Shown here: piece by piece, positions 46,928 to 57,300 of the stretch
Layout: the number at the start of each line of letters is the position of its first letter
How positions within the stretch are numbered: position 1 is the stretch's first letter
DNA from: Mucilaginibacter sp. SMC90
Lineage (GTDB): Bacteria > Bacteroidota > Bacteroidia > Sphingobacteriales > Sphingobacteriaceae
Assembly: GCF_022811725.1 (NCBI RefSeq)
Contig: NZ_CP094527.1
Span: 6,138,001-6,202,000 of the forward strand
Direction of reading: 5' to 3'
Length of the DNA stretch: 64,000 nt
Notes under the pieces: model-generated
What the model saw: the letters and a program-made list of their open reading frames with translations, nothing else
What the model was told of the DNA's origin: nothing
Database searches by the model: none
Program-made: the position numbers and the translations under genes

Positions 46928-48475
46928 TTATTTAATTCCTGTTGAGATTGCTATTTTCGGTTCCTCCAGCGGGGCATAAGCTCCTGTCAGATCATAAGTA
47001 AAATACTTGATATTGGAAGACTTGTTGGTAAAACCGATCTTCGGTGCAAATATTCTGGACTTTCCGGTCAGCTTTACATTATCCGCCTCAAGCGGCGTGA
47101 TATTAGCCCCCCATTTATCGCGTTCCAGATAGAAAACTATGCGGATCTGTTTACATTCTGCCGATGTAGTATAATCCAAAGAATATGTCTCCCATTTATC
47201 ACTGCTGATTTCCACCGATTTCCCAAGGGCTCCATCCTGAAGCTCTTCAATTTTGAGCTTCCCCAGCAGAGTGCCTTCTTTTTTGACTCCACCTCTTACC
47301 AGCGCCGAAAGCGTATAGGTTTCATTTGGAGCGACATTAACGACCTGGCTGATTTCAGCTGCGCCCCAGCCATCTGACCATTTATAACGTTCCATGCTCA
47401 GGATATGATTATCGGCATCCTGCTGGTTTGTAATTTCCTGCTTCCTGATACTTTGATCTGAATTATAAATGTCGCCAATCGCAATGTCCCATCCCTCTAT
47501 CGCTTTTACCATCTTTCCGTCGCGGGTGTCATAGTCACCCTCAAATCCCGGATTTTTCAGTAAGTTCTCTACCGGATCTCCTGTTTCGGTTGTAAAATCG
47601 GGTTGCGGGCCATAGTCAACTGCGCGCACGGTATCGATCGGCAAGCCGTCACGGTAAACAAATATCCTGTTATCCGGCGTTACGGCATAGCGGTAGGTAT
47701 GTGAGCGTTTATCATCATTATAGAATTTCCCCAGGCCGCCTTCTCCAGATGTAGCAGGGTTCACAAATGCCTTATCATTGGCAGCACTATAGAGCCCGGT
47801 ACCTGATGAATTAACAAAGGCTTTAAAACCGACACCTTTATCATTAACCACATAAGGGAAAAACTCTTTCCTTGCATCATCGGTATTTACCTTAAATTCC
47901 ACAGTATAACCTTTACTGGTCGGTTTAAATCCGTCATTTGCCGCTTTGTTGAATTTTTCTGCGTCACCGCCTGCATAAACCGGCGATTTAGAAATATCTT
48001 TTGGGGTAAGCGGCGTTCCAAAACCTTTCAGGTTCACATAGGACCGGAAATCCCCGCTGCGCAATACCACTTTTCCAAGGGTTTGTTTTTTTGAACTGTT
48101 GAGGGTTACAGTCACGAGCACGTTTTTTGCATTTGCCGGGATCGTGGCAGGGCTAACCGAAAACCCGCCGCTTACCGAAACCTTAATAGGCAGGTCCGTC
48201 TGCAGGTCCTGGCCGTTAACGATAAAAGTTCCGGTTTTATCGGTCCCGTTAATAACCAGTGAGGTTCGGCCGCGCTCTTCAGTATTATCTGCACCTTTTC
48301 TTTCTTCCTTTCTTTCTTCTTTTTTGTTAACTGGTGCAGTTCCGTCCTTGGCAGGCTCCTTTGTCTGCTGCATCACCATTTCCAGGCTAGCTGCACGGGC
48401 GGTAATGCCCCCTCCGGATGCAAGTGTAAATGCCAAAAATGCCAGAACGTGCGTTTTTAAGAATCTCTTTCTCAT
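46928..48475 (-). CDS. Exported carbohydrate-binding protein, multi-domain
   Basis: 515 residues with a signal peptide (about 1-28). A charged low-complexity linker (about 50-68, KKEERKEERKG-like) precedes a beta-sandwich with IVNGQDLQTDLPIKVSVSGGFSVSP, of the type found beside adhesin and LamG modules. The middle (about 180-295) resembles a LamG/concanavalin-like domain (YTVEFKVNTDD, SHTYRYAV). The C-terminal part opens with LLKNPGFEGDYD and has DKWETYSLDYTTSAECKQIRIVFYL, as in CBM4/22-like modules. No catalytic domain is seen. It lies 25 bases after GH128 and before GH43, so it probably holds the shared polysaccharide at the surface. Confidence 0.75.
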   Translation of the reverse strand: MRKRFLKTHVLAFLAFTLASGGGITARAASLEMVMQQTKEPAKDGTAPVNKKEERKEERKGADNTEERGRTSLVINGTDKTGTFIVNGQDLQTDLPIKVSVSGGFSVSPATIPANAKNVLVTVTLNSSKKQTLGKVVLRSGDFRSYVNLKGFGTPLTPKDISKSPVYAGGDAEKFNKAANDGFKPTSKGYTVEFKVNTDDARKEFFPYVVNDKGVGFKAFVNSSGTGLYSAANDKAFVNPATSGEGGLGKFYNDDKRSHTYRYAVTPDNRIFVYRDGLPIDTVRAVDYGPQPDFTTETGDPVENLLKNPGFEGDYDTRDGKMVKAIEGWDIAIGDIYNSDQSIRKQEITNQQDADNHILSMERYKWSDGWGAAEISQVVNVAPNETYTLSALVRGGVKKEGTLLGKLKIEELQDGALGKSVEISSDKWETYSLDYTTSAECKQIRIVFYLERDKWGANITPLEADNVKLTGKSRIFAPKIGFTNKSSNIKYFTYDLTGAYAPLEEPKIAISTGIK

Positions 48476-48500
48476 GTTGAATTTTAATAATTTATAATAA

Positions 48501-51140
48501 TTAATTAGTTTTTAATTTTTTCGCTGGTCCGGTTGGCACATCGGCTGTTTCCAATACCATCCAGCCAACTGTTTCTTTAGATAAAGCTTTAGAGCCCCTG
48601 GACATTTCCTTTTCCTTGAAAACATCCGTAAAGTTTGTGCCCCTGTTTTTTATTCTTAGTGCTGAGGTAACGCCGTCACTTTCTGTCTGCATCGCGCCAA
48701 AAAAAGCAGGCCTCCTATAGGAATCGGTAAATTCGATTTTCGCAGAGCCGAAAAAGTCGCCGACCGAAAGTTCCTCTGTTCGTCCTACCTGTATCTTTTT
48801 ACCATTGATCAGGCCTTTTCCTGCAGTTACTGCAAGATAAACAACATCTTCCTTTACACCAGGAGGAACAACCGCGCCTTCATATTGCAATTGCAGCTCA
48901 AAACCGTTTGCAGTTACATTTCTGATCCTGACAGCAGTAGCCGAATCGCAGTGATTGGTGACCTGGGTGGCAAAAACCACCGGTATCTCCCTGAAGGGAA
49001 CATTGAATTGTATCTTGACCCAATCATGGCCGATCGCGGCGGCTTTACCGGTAAGTGCTGTTAGCCCTTTCAGATTGTAACTTCCGACAGCGGGGAAGCC
49101 GATATAAGCAATCGTATCCTTACTGATAAAGACCGGATTTTTTAGGTATTCCCAGGGATCGAACCGGAATTCAAACGATGTTTTATCCAAATGCTGTATT
49201 CTTGCAGTCTGGGGTGCCTTATTCCGGTTGGTCGGTGTACCGGTGATAACTATCGGATCTGTATCGTAAGCATTGGCAAAGGCGAACAGTGACCAGTCTG
49301 TAGGTGCAATCAGATTTCCTGCTGTGATCAGGTTCTTTTGGTTCTTCAGGTAGCTGTAAGATATGGTGTTGGACAACAATTCAGCTTTGCCACCAGGAAC
49401 GACAGCCCGAACCCTGTAATAAACAGCGCCTGAAGGGATTTTGTTGACATCCATTAACGGTTCGGCGTAAGCCTGCTGCGTCGGACGCTCAACAGCACCG
49501 ACCTCTTTAAATACCTTATTGTCCGTAGACCGCTCTATCGCAAACCGGTTGACCATTTCCGAACTGCTCTTCATGGCCCATTCCAGCCGGATCTCATTGC
49601 GCTTTGATAACGTGTATCTGAGCAACGGAATTTCGCTTAAGTTCCATTGGGGAACAACTTCATTCTTCAGGTTAAAGGCAAAACCCGGTGCATTATCCCT
49701 GTAAAAACTTCCTGCAGGAGTGAGTTCCTGTGCTAGCAGTTTGTCTTTTACACTTTTTCCATCCACCGTCTTAAAACTGATGCTGTCCAGGACCATTGCC
49801 CTTTTATCCTCAACCCAATTATATATGGAATAACGTTCGACAAACGAAGCGGTATCCAGCACCTGGATAATTTTCCTCAGGTCACGCAGCTGCTTAGCCT
49901 GCTGCTCTGCCTTTCCTGAAGGCCATGCTTCTTTTGTCCAGTTAGCACCGTTATTCCATTCGGTAAGCCATAACGGACGCCCCGTCTTAACATGTATTTC
50001 CTTTAATTTTTGATACCAGTCCTCGGCTGAAGGCATTTGTTCTGCACCCCAATAAGCATGGACCGCAACATAGTCAACCCGGTAATTTCTTTTATCGCAT
50101 TCGTCGATGAACTTGTAAAGCCAGTCATCCAGCCTGCTGTTGTCAGATACGGAGGGACTGCCCAGGCGCAAGCCGCTTTTCATCAAACGGGGCCACTCCT
50201 CCAGTGCATTATCAACCGACATCTTCGATTGATCCGGCCGGTTGGGTTCATTATAGCCCAGCAGATGCGTAACGTCTTTTCGGGAATTGATAGCAGCCAT
50301 TGACCCGCCATACCCCCATTTCATCGGTACAAACTCGGAATCGAAACTTACCGGATCGGAGGTTCCCCAGGAATAAAACCAGGTAGACTGGGTCAGCCTT
50401 ACCTCATTGTCTTGCTCGTTTACACCATTCGAGGCCACCACGCTTCCCCGGCCGCCGCACCATCCCTTTTTTGATGGCCACTGCCAGCGAAATACCCGGA
50501 CGAACGATACTTTCTGATCCAATTCAGCGGGCAGTGCCGATAGGGTGATATCTGCAGTGTCGGCTACAAATATGCGACTGTACCCCATCCCGTCAGCCTC
50601 GTTTGCAAAGGTAGCCATGTAGCCCCTTTTGAGTTTAAACGACCGGATGCTATTGTCCTGTGACAGTGGAAGTATCAAATGAGCCGGTATATCTGCTGTT
50701 AGCTTATTGGTATAGTAATTTGATACGGAATATTTTACGCCCGGTCCGCCGAAATTCTTTTCTGCAAAGGCCTCTAGCGGCTGATAGCTGTCTGGCTGGG
50801 CGATAACCACGGCTCCCTGCTTGTAAATAGCAATCCGACCGTTTCCGCCAGCACCTGCCTGAAGCGGTTTTCCGTTGATCAGGATTGACCCGGCATATTT
50901 CTCTAAAACCGCGGAAGGCCTCATGTTGTCAAAAAACAGCCAGGCTTCCTCTGACGTTAAATTTACGGTGCTGTTCTTTAGCGGCGCCGCACCATCGGTT
51001 AAATGCAGGTCAATGGATTTATTCAGTACCAGCGATTCGTTGGTCAAAGCCAACCTGGTCTCTGTATTTTTGGCAAAAACCCTGGTTACAAACAGGAGTA
51101 AGAAAACCGGTAATAACTTAAATAGCAAATGTAGTTTCAA
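48501..51140 (-). CDS. GH128-type (Asl1-like) glycoside hydrolase, secreted
   Basis: 879 residues with a signal peptide (about 1-23). After an N-terminal beta part, the TIM barrel (about 215-430) carries KKGWCGGRG, WFYSWG, then LLGYNEPNRPDQ with acid/base Glu298, VDYVAVHAYWG, and LWLTEWNNGANWT with nucleophile Glu394. This is the pattern of the Asl1-like GH128 family, whose known members cleave beta-1,3-glucan. A fibronectin-like domain and two beta-sandwich modules follow. It is the first gene of an operon with a carbohydrate-binding protein and a GH43 galactanase-type enzyme, so a beta-1,3-linked glycan is the probable target, but glucan and galactan cannot be told apart here. Confidence 0.85.
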   Translation of the reverse strand: MKLHLLFKLLPVFLLLFVTRVFAKNTETRLALTNESLVLNKSIDLHLTDGAAPLKNSTVNLTSEEAWLFFDNMRPSAVLEKYAGSILINGKPLQAGAGGNGRIAIYKQGAVVIAQPDSYQPLEAFAEKNFGGPGVKYSVSNYYTNKLTADIPAHLILPLSQDNSIRSFKLKRGYMATFANEADGMGYSRIFVADTADITLSALPAELDQKVSFVRVFRWQWPSKKGWCGGRGSVVASNGVNEQDNEVRLTQSTWFYSWGTSDPVSFDSEFVPMKWGYGGSMAAINSRKDVTHLLGYNEPNRPDQSKMSVDNALEEWPRLMKSGLRLGSPSVSDNSRLDDWLYKFIDECDKRNYRVDYVAVHAYWGAEQMPSAEDWYQKLKEIHVKTGRPLWLTEWNNGANWTKEAWPSGKAEQQAKQLRDLRKIIQVLDTASFVERYSIYNWVEDKRAMVLDSISFKTVDGKSVKDKLLAQELTPAGSFYRDNAPGFAFNLKNEVVPQWNLSEIPLLRYTLSKRNEIRLEWAMKSSSEMVNRFAIERSTDNKVFKEVGAVERPTQQAYAEPLMDVNKIPSGAVYYRVRAVVPGGKAELLSNTISYSYLKNQKNLITAGNLIAPTDWSLFAFANAYDTDPIVITGTPTNRNKAPQTARIQHLDKTSFEFRFDPWEYLKNPVFISKDTIAYIGFPAVGSYNLKGLTALTGKAAAIGHDWVKIQFNVPFREIPVVFATQVTNHCDSATAVRIRNVTANGFELQLQYEGAVVPPGVKEDVVYLAVTAGKGLINGKKIQVGRTEELSVGDFFGSAKIEFTDSYRRPAFFGAMQTESDGVTSALRIKNRGTNFTDVFKEKEMSRGSKALSKETVGWMVLETADVPTGPAKKLKTN

Positions 51141-51301
51141 TTATTGTCTTGTTTAATTTGTTTCACAGCCGCATCAGATGAAGCTGTCATTTTACAGGTA
51201 TATTAATGATCTTTATTTATAAGCCAATCTCTTCAATTGGTTAATGATGAAGCAAACTACGGGAATATCAGGTGAATTGAAGGGAGTCAAATTAGGTTTT
51301 A

Positions 51302-52200
51302 TTAAGGTAGAAATTCGTAAATCGCCGCCTTATCCAGCAACGCGGTAAAAAGCGTGATCACAAGCAATTCCGATTTTCCTGAAATGGCGTTTTGCCAGTT
51401 ACCGCAACTACCTGAATTATCAAAATAAACCCGCTCCGGCACGTCTTTCCCGTCTGGTAACCCCAATAGTCGTAACAGGCCCAAGGCCGGCGCATCCCAT
51501 GACCGAAGCGCCCAAACAAATTTGTAATCCGGATTACCTCGATGGCCGTTGGGGTAGTGCCGTCACCTTTCCATCCAATAGTTGATCAGGACAAACTGAT
51601 AAGCTGGCAGTTCCCTCGCCGAAAACTTCCGCCATATCGCTATTGCCGTTATTTCGCAAACCACCTGCACCTTATTACCGATCACCAGGATAAGCTCGTT
51701 CCTCATTGATGCGGCAGACCATACACTCGAAAATGAAACAGGCCAGCATTGTTAACCGTTTATATCATATTCAGCAACTTTACCTAAATCCATCTCCGCC
51801 ACCAAAGCATACCAGACGCAGTAAGACGTGAATGCCTGACCTGGCCGCATGCATTTGCCGTACCGGCTGCCTGAAGGTCGAATCCTTTTTCGATATTACC
51901 AGTTTTCGTATTGGTTACAAAGATTTTTGCCGGATTACCTTTTGAATGAACCACACGTAGCTGATTCCAATGGGCGACACGGTATGAATCTCAAGCCGGC
52001 AGGGTCATCATAGTTCCAGGTCATGCTTTAAAAAAATCGTAGTGTGCCAGCCCAGTTTCTGGCAATTGCAAGGTGAGCTGCGATCTGCTCCTGGATTTGT
52101 CGCGCAAGGCTTTGTCCCTGTAATACCAACAAAAGGCGCAATTTGATAGTAGTTTTCCCAAGGTATATAAAATTTAGCGGCTGGGGCTGCTTAAGTCGAC
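51302..52200 (-). pseudogene. Decayed gene, family uncertain
   Basis: The minus strand reads as protein in pieces from several frames: WNQLRVVHSKGNPAKIFVTN (near 51950), SYCVWYALVAEMDLGKVAEYD (near 51800), then FVWALRSWDAPALGLLRLLG and DGKDVPERVYFDNSGSCGNW (51520-51400), ending at a stop at 51302. At least three frame changes and several stops are needed to join them. The pieces do not point to a family I know with confidence; a large exported protein of the neighbouring glycan operon is likely. Only the last 60 codons (51302-51484) are still open. Confidence 0.55.
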
Positions 52201-52205
52201 GTTGC

Positions 52206-52652
52206 CTAATCAGATAAAGAACTTAGGTATTGATTTCCTATTGCAGCCGGATCAATATCTTCCCCCCGGGCTCTTGATGCCATAATTCCGCGGTTCAACT
52301 CCAGCATATTTCTACTCAGGAAATGATAATCACTTTCTGAGATGTTAATCTCCTTTCCAGACGTCAGATCAGTCACATAGATGCTGTCCCTGATGGTTAC
52401 ATGCTTAAAAAAACGCCAAACGACGGCTTTTACTTTTATCTTCTCGGTATCTGGTGCTGTTGATAAATGGTAGATCAGGTTGGTATCGATATCAAGATAT
52501 TTATCACTTAACATCAGGCATCTGGCAGTTCTTGATATGTCTGAACCCGCCGCCCGTACAGATTGATCATGCGGCAATGTTTCGCTTTTTCTTTGAAAAA
52601 AGATGATAATTAATATGAGCAGCGCTATAAAACCTGTAAATAGATTTTTCAT
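52206..52652 (-). CDS. Small protein with N-terminal membrane anchor, unknown function
   Basis: 148 residues. An N-terminal hydrophobic segment (about 4-20, TGFIALLILIIIFFQ) works as anchor or signal. The rest is soluble, with ARCLMLSDKYLDIDTNLIYHL and SESDYHFLSRNMLELNRGIMASRARGEDIDP. No family is recognised. It directly abuts the decayed gene at 51302-52200 on the same strand. A copy of the TCCTGATTATACCCC motif lies 130 bases upstream of its start (52781-52795). Confidence 0.55.
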   Translation of the reverse strand: MKNLFTGFIALLILIIIFFQRKSETLPHDQSVRAAGSDISRTARCLMLSDKYLDIDTNLIYHLSTAPDTEKIKVKAVVWRFFKHVTIRDSIYVTDLTSGKEINISESDYHFLSRNMLELNRGIMASRARGEDIDPAAIGNQYLSSLSD

Positions 52653-52985
52653 GATTACAACGGGCTGATAGAGTAATTTAGATCAATGGCGATAAATGGT
52701 TCTCAGTTGGCAACTGTGAAAAGTCATTCAAATTAACTACTATTCTCAAATATAAGTCAGGGCCAATTTGGTATATTAAAGGGGTATAATCAGGAATAAT
52801 TCATTCTGCGGTCCGAACATTGGTCGAAATAAAGTTAACAAAATCTTAAAAGTAACCTGAACACAAGTAGATTACCAACACTTTCACAATTCAGTGCAAA
52901 GGCAATAAATTCATCAGTCAAACATTGCCAGGATTATCACTTAATCTTTTGCTTAAATTTAGAGCGACCTACGATCAACCACACT
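52653..52985. other. 333-bp divergent promoter region
   Basis: It separates the small anchored protein (minus) from the HAD gene (plus) and contains the TCCTGATTATACCCC motif. TTTTGC near 52950 may belong to the HAD promoter, but spacing to a full TAnnTTTG element is off. Confidence 0.4.
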
Positions 52986-53759
52986 ATGAAACAAGGACTA
53001 TTAATCGAAATGGACGGCGTTATTTATAGCGGCGAAGAACTGATTTACGGAGCCGATAAATTCATCAGGCATTTACTGGACAATGCTATCCCATTCGCCT
53101 TTATGACCAACAACAGCCAGCGCACCAGCCTGGAAGTGGTCCGCAAGTTAAAACGCCTTGGGATAACTGTCGAAACCAAACACGTCTTCACCAGCGCTAT
53201 GGCGACAGGCAAGTTTTTAGGCGATCAGAGCCCCGGCGGAACAGCTTATGTGTTAGGCGAGGGGGGGCTATTAACCAGCCTGCATGAAAATGGGATAATA
53301 CTAGTTGATTCTGATCCTGAATATGTGGTATTGGGTGAGGGCAGGAATTTTACCCTGGAAATGGTACAAAAAGCGGTTGACATGAAACTTGCCGGTGCTA
53401 AATTCATCACGACCAACAGGGATCCTTCACCAAAAAAGCCGGGCTGGAACAATTTGGGAATAGCTGCGACCACCGCGATGATCGAAGAAGCTACGGGGAG
53501 AAAAGCCTTTGTAACCGGCAAGCCAAGCCCGGTGATGATGCGGTCTGCCCGTAAATTTTTGGGGTTGGAAACCGCTGATACAACCGTTGTTGATGATACC
53601 ATGGAAACAGACATACAAGGGGGCGTACAAATAGGCTATAAAACGATACTGGTATTATCCGGCATCGCAAATAAGGATCACCTAACCCATTTTGCATTTA
53701 AGCCGGATGTGGTTACCGGCTCAGTCGACAAGATCACTTTTCCGCTCAAGTGGTGGTAA
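52986..53759 (+). CDS. HAD-IIA (NagD-like) phosphatase with altered catalytic motifs
   Basis: 257 residues, normal for NagD-type HAD hydrolases. Conserved parts: MDGVIYSG (9-16), FMTNNSQRT (39-47), the cap (GEGRNFTLEMVQKAVD, TTNRDP), FVTGKPSP with Lys179, and DTMETDIQGGVQIGYKT (204-220). Two key places differ from the family norm. Motif I reads EMDG, so the nucleophilic Asp is Glu8; motif IV reads VVDD where VxGD is expected (Asp203). HAD enzymes form an aspartyl-phosphate on that first Asp, so catalysis should be much weakened or lost. The fold is intact, and the gene stands alone, 600 bases before the susC gene. Confidence 0.85.
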   Translation: MKQGLLIEMDGVIYSGEELIYGADKFIRHLLDNAIPFAFMTNNSQRTSLEVVRKLKRLGITVETKHVFTSAMATGKFLGDQSPGGTAYVLGEGGLLTSLHENGIILVDSDPEYVVLGEGRNFTLEMVQKAVDMKLAGAKFITTNRDPSPKKPGWNNLGIAATTAMIEEATGRKAFVTGKPSPVMMRSARKFLGLETADTTVVDDTMETDIQGGVQIGYKTILVLSGIANKDHLTHFAFKPDVVTGSVDKITFPLKWW

Positions 53760-54390
53760 TCAACCCAGGCAATTTTTTACTTCCCGAATCGATTAACCGG
53801 CATCACCGAACGCAAGAGTAAAATCGGGACAGCAAAGTTATCGGTTGAGCTCTGATATTCCGGTAAGGCTGGTTCACTACCACAGATCTCTGGCCCGGTA
53901 TAATCACGTATAAAGGAGCATGAAAATGTCTCCCGAAAAGCAATATTGAATTACCTGCCCGCTTGCAGCCCGAGCCGAGGGCAGATTGCCCTTAATGAAT
54001 TCTTCCGGCCATTAATACTCACCGAGTAATTTCCGAGCCCCATTAAACAAATTCCAACACCCGGCCATCCGTATTAAAAAAAGACAATGATGTATGTGCC
54101 ACGTGCCGAAGAGGCTTCGCAGCCAAAGAAATAATATCAGATGTAATATTGAATTCATATTCCTCTCCGAATTGATCCCGAAACGATTTATAAGGTTCAA
54201 CCTTTTTTAAATTAAGCTTTGATTAAGGATTTTAACCTTTCTTATATGATTATACATAATAGCCCCCTTAATTTTACTGTTTCACCCCCTGATTGTAACT
54301 ATTATTTTAACTTATTTAGCCTCCCCAATTATATTTATATATCGATTACAGTTAATGCCTTACCTGTTTTAGAAAACCAATTTTACAATT
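53760..54390. other. 630-bp region upstream of susC
   Basis: No gene is seen; the minus-strand frame at 54012-54200 is not supported. A CCCCTGATTGTAAC sequence at 54286-54299, about 90 bases before the susC start, resembles the motif found upstream of three minus-strand genes (see findings). The stretch after 54210 is very AT-rich, as in Bacteroidota promoters. Confidence 0.45.
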
Positions 54391-57300
54391 ATGGACAATT
54401 TCATTTCAAAAGCGAAGAATAAGCTTTTTATTCTATTGTTAGTATTAAGTTCCATGACGAGTTTAGCAGCTCATGCCCAGGAGACAATAAATGTCACCGG
54501 AAAGATCACGGGAAAAGATGACGGTATCCCCTTACCTGGTGTCGTCGTAAAAATCAAGGGTTCGGGCGCCGGTACAGCTTCCGATGCTCATGGAAATTAT
54601 AGTTTAAAGGGCGTCAGTCCAAATGCAACACTGGAATGCTCCTACCTCGGCTTTGTAACCACGGATGAACCCGTTAATAGACGAACCGTCATTGACTTTC
54701 ACCTGGCGACAGACTCCAGGTCTTTAAATGAAGTTGTGGTGATAGGTTATGGTACTGTAAAAAGAAAAGACTTAACCGGCGCTGTAGCAACTATCAAAGG
54801 GTCTGACATCAAAACACAGGGCGTTAGTGACCTTACAAGGTCCTTACAAGGGAAACTTCCCGGTGTAAGCATCGAATCGGCAGGTGGCGACCCTGGTGCA
54901 GGAACAAGGATTTTAATAAGAGGTGTCGGTACACTGGGAAATGCAAATCCTTTGTATATCGTCGATGGTGTACAGGTTGCCAATATAAACAACCTTTCTG
55001 CTACAGATATTGATTCCTTCGACGTCCTGAAAGATGCATCTGCTGCTGCTATTTATGGCTCCAGGGCTGCGAATGGGGTTGTTATCGTCACCACCAAGTC
55101 AGGAAAGTCAGGAAAGCCGGTAATCCAGTTCAACGCAAACGTGGGAGCGCAGAAAATTGAGCATCAGGTAGATGTTTTAAATGCGGAGCAATGGGCGAAT
55201 GTCAGCAATGCCGCACATGTTGCGGCTGGACTGCCCAGTCTTGACATAGCAAAGAATCCCTCTTCACTGGGTGCCGGTACAGATTGGCAGAACGCTATTT
55301 ATCGTACTGCACCCGTCCAGCAATATGAAATGTTAATCGGCGGCGGCAATGAATCAACCAAATATAGCGTATCAGGCAGCTACATGGACCAACAGGGTAT
55401 TGTAAAGAAAACAGACTATAACCGTTACAACCTACGTATAAAGTCAGAAACGACCAAGGGTATTTTAAAAGTTGGGGAAACGGTACTTTTATCACAGGAA
55501 TCCCGTGATCTGATGCCCGGGGGCTGGGGCGGCCAGGGTGGAAATCCGGTAGGAGCGGCAGCTGTAATGATACCCGCGTTCAGCATCTATGATCCTACTG
55601 CTGTCGGTGGATACGGTGGGGCGTACGGGCCGGTAGTGAACGTTGCAAATCCTGTTGCCCAATTAAACCTGGAAGACATCAATCGCAAACAAACAAGTAT
55701 TCTTACTGATGTCTATGGCGAACTTACCTTGTTGCCGGGCCTGACTTACAAGCTCAATATAGGGTATACCGATAACCGCAGTAATTACCAGGACTATGCC
55801 ATGCGATATACGGTGGGCACTTTATTCACCCACCCCACAAATGATCTTAGCCAAAGCAGGGACCAGACTAATTTACTGCTCCTGGAGAACACATTGAATT
55901 ATAACCGGCAATTTGGTAAAAGCTCGTTACAGGCGCTGGCGGGTTATACCTATCAAAAAAATACTTATACGTATTTACAAGCCGCAAGAACTGATTTACC
56001 TGACGGGATAATCAATCTTGATGCCGGAGCCGGGACCTCATCAAATAGCGGCAACAGTACAGACAGCAGGCTGGTATCCGTGCTCGCCCGGGCTATTTAT
56101 TCCTATGATAACCGTTACGTCCTTACCGCGAGTTTCCGCCGTGATGGATCATCGAGGTTTGGATCAAACAACCGTTACGGCAATTTTCCTTCCATTGCCC
56201 TGGGTTGGAATTTATCAAATGAAAGTTACCTTAGATCATTGTTTTCGAAATCCTTCAATAGCTTAAAGCTTCGTGCAAGCTATGGCATACTTGGCAACCA
56301 GGAGATTGGCGATTATCAATACAGCGCCGCTGTGGCTTCTAATATCAATTATGTCACGGGTACAGATCAGCATAAATGGTTTGGCGCTATCCAGACGGCT
56401 TTCGCCTCACCGAATATCAAGTGGGAAAACACGAAAACGGCTAACGTTGGACTTGATGCCGGATTCTTTGATAACAGGTTAACGATAACAGCTGATTATT
56501 TCATCAAAACGACCAGCGATGTCCTGTTAAATGTCCCTATTCCCGGCTCAGCAGGCGCGGTTTCGAATCCGGTCGTCAATGCAGGAACTTTACGTAATCA
56601 GGGTATTGAAGTCGGTGCTAATTTTTCTAACCGCATCGGAAAGTTCAATTACAATATTTTTGGAACAATAAGTTCGATCCGAAATAAGGTCATCGCACTC
56701 GGAACAGGTTCCCAGCAAATATTTGGGGGGAATCCCACGCTGCACGGCGCTTCCACCACAGTGACACAGGCAGGTCATCCGATCAGCGACTTTTACTTGG
56801 TTAAAGCCATCGGCATATTTAACTCGCAGGACGAAGTTAACAATTACAGCAAAAACGGAAAACTCATACAACCCAATGCCGCGCCTGGCGATATCAAATT
56901 CCTGGATGCCAATGGCGACGGCCAGATTAATGACCAGGACAAAGTCGACCTGGGAAGCCCGTTTCCAAAACTCGAATATGGTCTGGGTTTAAATGCCTCT
57001 TATGGCGACTTTGACATTAACCTGTTCTTCCAGGGGGTATATGGTAACAAAATTTATAATGGCTTACGTCAGGATCTTGAAAGTATGAGTTTAGAGTTTA
57101 ATTACTCCGCTGCGACACTAAACGCGTGGACGCCAGCAAATCACTCGACTATCCCCCGTGCAGTAATTAACGACCCCAATTTTAATGACAGAACATCCTC
57201 CCGCTTTTTAGAAAGCGGCTCGTATCTGAGGATGAAAACATTACAGGTTGGCTATAAATTTTCATCACCCTTTATGAAAAGAATAAACGTTAGTTCATTA

